From positions 1 to 7,350 of the forward strand of contig JBJEDY010000059.1 of NCBI GenBank assembly GCA_051872535.1: a stretch of DNA of 7,350 nucleotides. Reading direction: 5' to 3'. Within the stretch, counting starts at the first letter, position 1, and every line of letters begins with the position of its first letter. Positions 5,967-7,350 of the stretch are shown one piece after another. Source of the stretch: CAOJBM01 sp051872535 (lineage in GTDB: Bacteria > Bacillota_I > Bacilli_A > RF39 > UBA660). The notes under the pieces were generated by a model. The model was given only the letters and a program-made list of their open reading frames with translations, searched no databases and was not told the DNA's origin. The translations under genes and the position numbers were made by a program.

Positions 5967-7283
5967 ATGAATATTATTTTACTATCGGGTGGTTCTGGAA
6001 AAAGATTATGGCCGTTATCTAATAATATTAGGTCTAAACAATTTATTAAAATATTTAAAAATGATAATGGGGAATATGAATCAATGCTTGAAAGAATGTA
6101 CAAATATATATCAAGTGTTGATTCTTCATCCAATGTAACTATTGCTACATCAAAATCACAAGTGTCAGCAATACGCAATCAATTAGGTGAAAACATTAAT
6201 ATTAGTGTTGAACCTGTTAGAAAAGATACATTTCCTGCTATTGTACTAGCTGCATCTTATCTTCATGATATAAAGAAAGTTAAAGATGATGAAATAGTAA
6301 TAGTATGTCCAGTTGACCCTTATGTAGAAGAAGATTACTTTAAAACTTTAAAAGAATTTGAAAAAGTTGTAAAAAAAGATAATGCAAATTTATTTTTAAT
6401 AGGGATTGAACCTACATACCCAAGTGAAAAATATGGTTATATTATTCCTAATGATAATAACAAAATAAGTAAAGTTAAATCATTTAAAGTAAAACCAACA
6501 AAGGAAAAAGCAATCGATTATTTAAAACAAAATGCTTTATGGAATAGTGGAGTATTTGCATTTAAAATGTCTTATATGTTAGAAAAAGCTCATAATTTAA
6601 TAGATTTTAAAGATTATAAAGATTTATATAAGAAATACGAAAATATCGACAAAATTAGTTTTGACTATGCTGTAGTAGAAAAAGAATCCAATATAAAAGT
6701 AATGCGATTTTTAGGTAAATGGAAAGATTTAGGTACTTGGAATACTTTAACTGAAGCTATGGATGAAAATATAATAGGTAATGCTATTTTGAATAATACT
6801 TGTCATAATATTCATGTTCTTAATGAATTAGATATTCCTATACTTTGTATGGGACTTAATAACATTGTTGTAGCAGCATCTCCAGAAGGAATCTTAGTTT
6901 CTGATAAAAATGAATCTAGTTACATAAAACCTTATGTTGATAATATTGATGATAAGGTCATGTTTGCAGAAAAGTCTTGGGGAAGTTTTAAAACAATTGA
7001 TATTCAAGAAAATAGTATGACATTATTAGTTACATTAAATAAAAATAATAAAATGAGCTATCATAGTCATAAATATCGTGATGAAGTATGGACGATTATT
7101 TCTGGTAAAGCTAAAGTGATAATTGATGATGAGGAAAAAAATGTTCAAGCAGGAGATGTAATAACAATTCCCCAAGGTTCAAAACATACTATTATTGCTT
7201 TAACAGAGATAAAAATAATAGAAGTGCAACTTGGTAATGATATAAGTGTTAAAGATAAACAAAAATATGATTTTATTTCTTAA
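5967..7283 (+). CDS. manC: Mannose-1-phosphate guanylyltransferase with C-terminal cupin (438 aa)
   Basis: Makes GDP-mannose from mannose-1-phosphate and GTP, a donor for mannosylated or fucosylated surface glycans. The nucleotidyltransferase domain (about 1-270) opens with ILLSGGSGKRLWPLSN and RSKQF (4-26), the family signature, followed by EPVRKDTFPAI (82-92), CPVDPYV (114-120), EKYGYI (154-159) and LWNSGVFAF (191-199). A linker with LGTWNTL (255-261) leads to a cupin of the type II phosphomannose isomerase type (about 345-430): His366, His368 and Glu373 (YHSHKYRDEVW) and His407 (GSKHTI) are the likely metal ligands. Whether the cupin still isomerises mannose-6-phosphate is not certain. Slightly short against typical bacterial ManC (about 460-480). 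AAGGAG overlaps the valS stop and the ATG follows valS by 9 nt, so it is almost certainly co-transcribed. The exact sugar is an inference; another sugar-1-phosphate is possible. Confidence 0.88.
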   Translation: MNIILLSGGSGKRLWPLSNNIRSKQFIKIFKNDNGEYESMLERMYKYISSVDSSSNVTIATSKSQVSAIRNQLGENINISVEPVRKDTFPAIVLAASYLHDIKKVKDDEIVIVCPVDPYVEEDYFKTLKEFEKVVKKDNANLFLIGIEPTYPSEKYGYIIPNDNNKISKVKSFKVKPTKEKAIDYLKQNALWNSGVFAFKMSYMLEKAHNLIDFKDYKDLYKKYENIDKISFDYAVVEKESNIKVMRFLGKWKDLGTWNTLTEAMDENIIGNAILNNTCHNIHVLNELDIPILCMGLNNIVVAASPEGILVSDKNESSYIKPYVDNIDDKVMFAEKSWGSFKTIDIQENSMTLLVTLNKNNKMSYHSHKYRDEVWTIISGKAKVIIDDEEKNVQAGDVITIPQGSKHTIIALTEIKIIEVQLGNDISVKDKQKYDFIS

Positions 7284-7350
7284 TATAAAGATTTTCGTTG
7301 AATAAAAAAGATAATTCTCGTAATTATTAATGAATACGATTAAAAAAGAA

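Noticed and set aside
5882..6178. 98-codon minus-strand open frame across the valS-manC junction
   Set aside because: Shadow of two certain genes; low-complexity FSFSFARFS is the complement of the KEKENL repeats.
7330..7350. ATG opening an ORF (MNTIKKE) that runs off the right edge
   Set aside because: No Shine-Dalgarno or convincing promoter is visible in 7284-7329 and only seven codons are seen. No clear terminator for manC is visible in these last bases either.

Overview
The window comes from a very AT-rich, low-GC Gram-positive-type bacterium (Bacillota). The evidence is a Firmicutes-style LexA with GAAC-N4-GTTC-like operator sites, a T-box riboswitch, strong AGGAG-type ribosome binding sites and a Bacillus-type ValRS. 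TGA ends one gene and every visible Trp is TGG, so this is the standard bacterial code and not the mycoplasma code. An uncultured Bacilli/Erysipelotrichia/RF39-like lineage would fit, but that placement is inference.

Left part (1-1066): lexA lies on the minus strand and ends in an intrinsic terminator that overlaps its stop codon. Divergent from it, about 120 bp away, is a 52-codon gene for a single-pass membrane protein. The intergenic space holds two back-to-back sigma-A promoters. One LexA-box-like site overlaps the lexA -35 and another lies in the spacer of the small gene's promoter. This is the layout of lexA/yneA and lexA/sosA SOS modules, so the small protein is a candidate SOS-induced cell-division inhibitor.

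Middle (1117-2259): a complete MGDG-synthase/UgtP-like diacylglycerol glycosyltransferase, probably transcribed on its own.

Right part (2437-7283): an apparent operon begins with a promoter and a complete T-box riboswitch (specifier GUA = Val, UGGU in the T-box, downstream terminator). It then encodes an HD-domain phosphohydrolase, valyl-tRNA synthetase (overlapping the HD gene by 14 nt) and a ManC-type mannose-1-phosphate guanylyltransferase with a C-terminal cupin (9 nt after valS). Uncharged tRNA-Val should therefore control not only valS but also an uncharacterised hydrolase and a nucleotide-sugar enzyme. The ValRS has Tyr in place of the last His of its HIGH motif.

The stretch 2260-2436 carries no gene and is unexplained. 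The last 67 bases hold no supported feature.
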